Assembly (NCBI RefSeq): GCF_963576615.1
Contig: NC_088716.1
Span: forward strand, 1 to 64,000
Source: Watersipora subatra
Lineage: Eukaryota; Bryozoa; Gymnolaemata; Cheilostomatida; Watersiporidae
Length of the DNA stretch: 64,000 nt
Direction: 5' to 3'
Part shown: positions 60,569 to 64,000 of the stretch, piece by piece
Layout of the letters: the number at the start of each line of letters is the position of its first letter
Numbering within the stretch: position 1 is the stretch's first letter
Made by a program: the position numbers and the translations under genes
Notes under the pieces: generated by a model
The model's database searches: none
What the model was told of the DNA's origin: nothing
The model's input: the letters and a program-made list of their open reading frames with translations, nothing else

Positions 60569-63500
60569 TCACTCTCTATCCCCTCTATTCACTGACTCTC
60601 TACTTCCTCTATTCACTGACTCTCTACTTCCTCTGTCCACTGACTCTCTACTTCCTCTATTTACTGACTCTCTACCTCCTCTATTCACTGACTCTACTTC
60701 CTCTATTCACTGACTCTCTACTTCCTCTATTTACTGACTCTCTACCTCCTCTATTCACTGACTCTCTACCTCCTCTATTCACTGACTCTCTACTTCCTCT
60801 ATTCACTGACTCTCTACCTCCTCTATTCACTGACTCTCTACCTCTTCTATTCACTGACTCTCTACTTCCTCTATTCACTGACTCTCTACTTCTTCTATTC
60901 ACTGACTATCTACTTCCTCTATTCACTGACTCTCTACCTCCTCTGTTCACTGACTCTCTACTTCCTCTGTTCACTGACTCTCTACCTCCTCTATTCACTG
61001 ACTCTCTACTTCCTCTATTCACTGACTCTCTACCTCCTCTATTCACTGACTCTCTACTTCCTCTATTTACTGACTCTCTACCTCCTCTATTCACTGACTC
61101 TCTACTTCCTCTATTCACTGACTCTCTACCTCTATTCACTGACTCTCTACTTCCTCTGTTCACTGACTCTCTACCTCCTCTGTTTACTGACTCTCTACTT
61201 CCTCTATTCACTGACTCTCTACCTCCTCTGTTCACTGACTCTCTACCTCCTCTGTTCACTGACTCTCTACTTCCTCTGTTCACTGACTCTCTACCCCCTC
61301 TATTCACTGACTCTCTATTTCCTCTGTTCACTGACTCTCTACCTCCTCTATTCACTGACTCTCTACTTACTCTATTCACTGACTCTCTACCTCCTCTATT
61401 CACTGACTCTCTACCTCCTCTATTCACTGACTCTCTACTTCCTCTATTCACTGACTCTCTACTTCCTCTATTTACTGACTCTCTACCCCCTCTATTCACT
61501 GACTCTCTACTTCCTCTATTCACTGACTCTCTACCTCCTCTATTCACTGACTCTCTACTTCCTCTATTCACTGACTCTCTACTTCCTCTATTCACTGACT
61601 CTTTACTTCCTCTATTTACTGACTTTCTACCTCCTCTATTCACTGACTCTCTACTTCCTCTGTTCACTGACTCTCTACTTCCTCTGTTCACTGACTCTCT
61701 ACTTCCTCTATTCACTGACTCTCTACCTCCTCTATTCACTGACTCTCTACTTCCTCTATTCACTGACTCTCTACCTCCTCTATTCACTGACTCTCTACCT
61801 CCTCTATTCACTGACTCTCTACTTCCTCTATTTACTGACTCTCTACCTCTTCTATCCACTGACTCTCTACTTCCTCTATTCACTGACTCTCTACCTCTAT
61901 TCACTGACTCTCTACTTCCTCTGTTCACTGACTCTCTACCTCCTCTGTTTACTGACTCTCTACTTCCTGTATTTACTGACTTTCTACCCCCTCTATTCAC
62001 TGACTCTCTACTTCCTCTATTCACTGACTCTCTACCTCCTCTATTCACTGACTCTCTACTTCCTCTATTCACTGACTCTCTACCTCCTCTATTCACTGAC
62101 TCTTTACTTCCTCTATTTACTGACTCTCTACCTCCTCTAATCACTGACTCTCTACTTCCTTTGTTCACTGACTCTCTACCCCCTCTATTCACTGACTCTC
62201 TACTTACTCTATTCACTGACTCTCTACCTCCTCTATTCACTGACTCTCTACTTCCTCTATTCACTGACTCTCTACCTCCTCTATTCACTGACTCTTTACC
62301 TCCTCTATTCACTGACTCTCTACTTCCTCTATTTACTGACTCTCTACCTCCTCTATTCACTGACTCTCTACTTCCTCTATTCACTGACTCTCTACCTCTA
62401 TTCACTGACTCTCTACTTCCTCTGTTCACTGACTCTCTACCTCCTCTGTTTACTGATTCTCTACTTCCTCTATTCACTGACTCTCTACCTCCTCTGTTCA
62501 CTGACTCTCTACCTCCTCTGTTCACTGACTCTCTACTTCCTCTGTTCACTGACTCTCTACTTCCTCTGTTCACTGACTCTCTACTTCCTCTATTCACTGA
62601 CTCTCTACCTCCTCTATTCACTGACTCTCTACTTCCTCTATTCACTGACTCTCTACCTCCTCTATTCACTGACTCTCTACCTCTTCTATTCACTGACTCT
62701 CTACTTCCTCTATTCACTGACTCTCTACTTCCTCTATTTACTGACTCTCTACCCCCTCTATTCACTGACTCTCTACTTCCTCTATTCACTGACTCTCTAC
62801 CTCCTCTATTCACTGACTCTCTACTTCCTCTATTCACTGACTCTCTACTTCCTCTATTCACTGACTCTTTACTTCCTCTATTTACTGACTCTCTACCTCC
62901 TCTATTCACTGACTCTCTACTTCCTCTGTTCACTGACTCTCTACTTCCTCTGTTCACTGACTCTCTACTTCCTCTATTCACTGACTCTCTACCTCCTCTA
63001 TTCACTGACTCTCTACTTCCTCTATTCACTGACTCTCTACCTCCTCTATTCACTGACTCTCTACCTCCTCTATTCACTGACTCTCTACTTCCTCTATTTA
63101 CTGACTCTCTACCTCTTCTATTCACTGACTCTCTACTTCCTCTATTCACTGACTCTCTACCTCTATTCACTGACTCCCTACTTCCTCTGTTCACTGACTC
63201 TCTACCTCCTCTGTTTACTGACTCTCTACTTCCTCTATTTACTGACTTTCTACCCCCTCTATTCACTGACTCTCTACTTCCTCTATTCACTGACTCTCTA
63301 CCTCCTCTATTCACTGACTCTTTACTTCCTCTATTCACTGACTCTCTACTTCCTCTATTCACTGATTCTTTACTTCCTCTATTTACTGACTCTCTACCTC
63401 CTCTATTCACTGACTCTCTACTTCCTTTGTTCACTGACTCTCTACCCCCTCTATTCACTGACTCTCTACTTACTCTATTCACTGACTCTCTACCTCCTCT

Positions 63501-64000
63501 ATTCACTGACTCTCTACTTCCTCTATTCACTGACTCTCTACCTCCTCTGTTCACTGACTCTTTACCTCCTCTATTCACTGACTCTCTACTTCCTCTATTT
63601 ACTGACTCTCTACCTCCTCTATTCACTGACTCTCTACTTCCTCTATTCACTGACTCTCTACTTCCTCTGTTCACTGACTCTCTACCTCCTCTGTTTACTG
63701 ACTCTCTACTTCCTCTATTCACTGACTCTCTACTTCCTCTGTTCACTGACTCTCTACTTCCTCTGTTCACTGATTCTTTACTTCCTCTATTTACTGACTC
63801 TCTACCTCCTCTATTCACTGACTCTCTACTTCCTTTGTTCACTGACTCTCTACCCCCTCTATTCACTGACTCTCTACTTACTCTATTCACTGACTCTCTA
63901 CCTCCTCTATTCACTGACTCTCTACTTCCTCTATTCACTGACTCTCTACCTCCTCTGTTCACTGACTCTTTACCTCCTCTATTCACTGACTCTCTACTTC
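60569..64000. repeat. 24-bp minisatellite with 1,266-bp higher-order period, runs off the window
   Basis: Unit CACTGACTCTCTACCTCCTC plus TATT repeats about 140 times; C/T variants alternate (TACCTCC and TACTTCC). Four 21-bp units (lacking 3 bp) have their variant site at 61,130, 61,895, 62,396 and 63,161: spacings 765, 501, 765, so the pattern repeats every 1,266 bp. A rare TACTTACTC variant at 62,207 and 63,473 gives the same 1,266. The array starts 64 bp after the stop codon of the acidic-protein gene. Confidence 0.97.
60906..63986 (-). other. open frame across the minisatellite, probably not a gene
   Basis: Because 24 bp is 8 codons, the minus strand stays open for more than 1,000 codons as NRGGRESV/NRGSRESV repeats until a TAG near 60,907. 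A 2-bp loss near 60,690 shifts the frame further on. No ATG occurs in this frame within the array, and no splice-linked exon is visible. It is listed so that it is not mistaken for a supported protein. Confidence 0.25.

Overview
This window is eukaryotic nuclear DNA. Genes are split by many short, mostly GT-AG introns, the base composition is AT-rich, and more than half of the sequence is repeats and decayed mobile elements. The mix (an ankyrin/coiled-coil gene pair, a galectin, P-element-like, hAT and Ty3/Gypsy elements, many MITEs) suggests a marine invertebrate, perhaps a sponge. The taxon is inference; no single sequence proves it.

Layout, 1-28.3 kb: a large inverted duplication. The left arm (1 to about 7,774, cut by the window edge) and the right arm (20,335 to about 27,270, reversed) each carry an ankyrin-repeat gene with a C-terminal coiled coil encoded by a series of phase-1 exons, followed by about 4 kb of non-coding repeat (units A and C). 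A partial third copy of that repeat (unit B, 8,360-11,350) lies next to A. The spacer holds an unrecognised GC-richer block, an 893-bp TA-flanked MITE, a minus-strand galectin gene (14,576-17,863) and another inverted-repeat element. The right-hand gene gives a complete 357-codon model, in frame over five coding exons.

28.3-37 kb: gene-poor. It holds a MITE family with CCGTAAAACC ends, a broken P-element-like transposase on the minus strand, a long-TIR fold-back element with a 9-bp target duplication, and an 85-bp tandem array.

37.06-44.21 kb: a Ty3/Gypsy LTR retrotransposon inserted in the 85-bp array, with both LTRs, a 4-bp target duplication, and gag, protease, RT, RNase H and integrase regions broken by stops, frameshifts and an active-site change. 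Its 3' LTR carries a 39-bp near-perfect palindrome between 6-bp direct repeats.

44.2-55 kb: more repeats, including a full-length hAT transposon (48,681-52,106, 8-bp target duplication) that itself contains a 728-bp fold-back element with its own 8-bp target duplication, an unrecognised GC-richer block, and a second copy of the 893-bp MITE family.

55.4-60.5 kb: a nine-exon plus-strand gene for an acidic, serine-rich protein (320 aa from the first visible ATG), unrecognised; its first and eighth exons look like duplicates. It is followed at once by a 24-bp minisatellite (60,569 to the window end and beyond) with a higher-order period of exactly 1,266 bp.

Nothing bacterial, no CRISPR array, and no confident tRNA or rRNA gene was seen.
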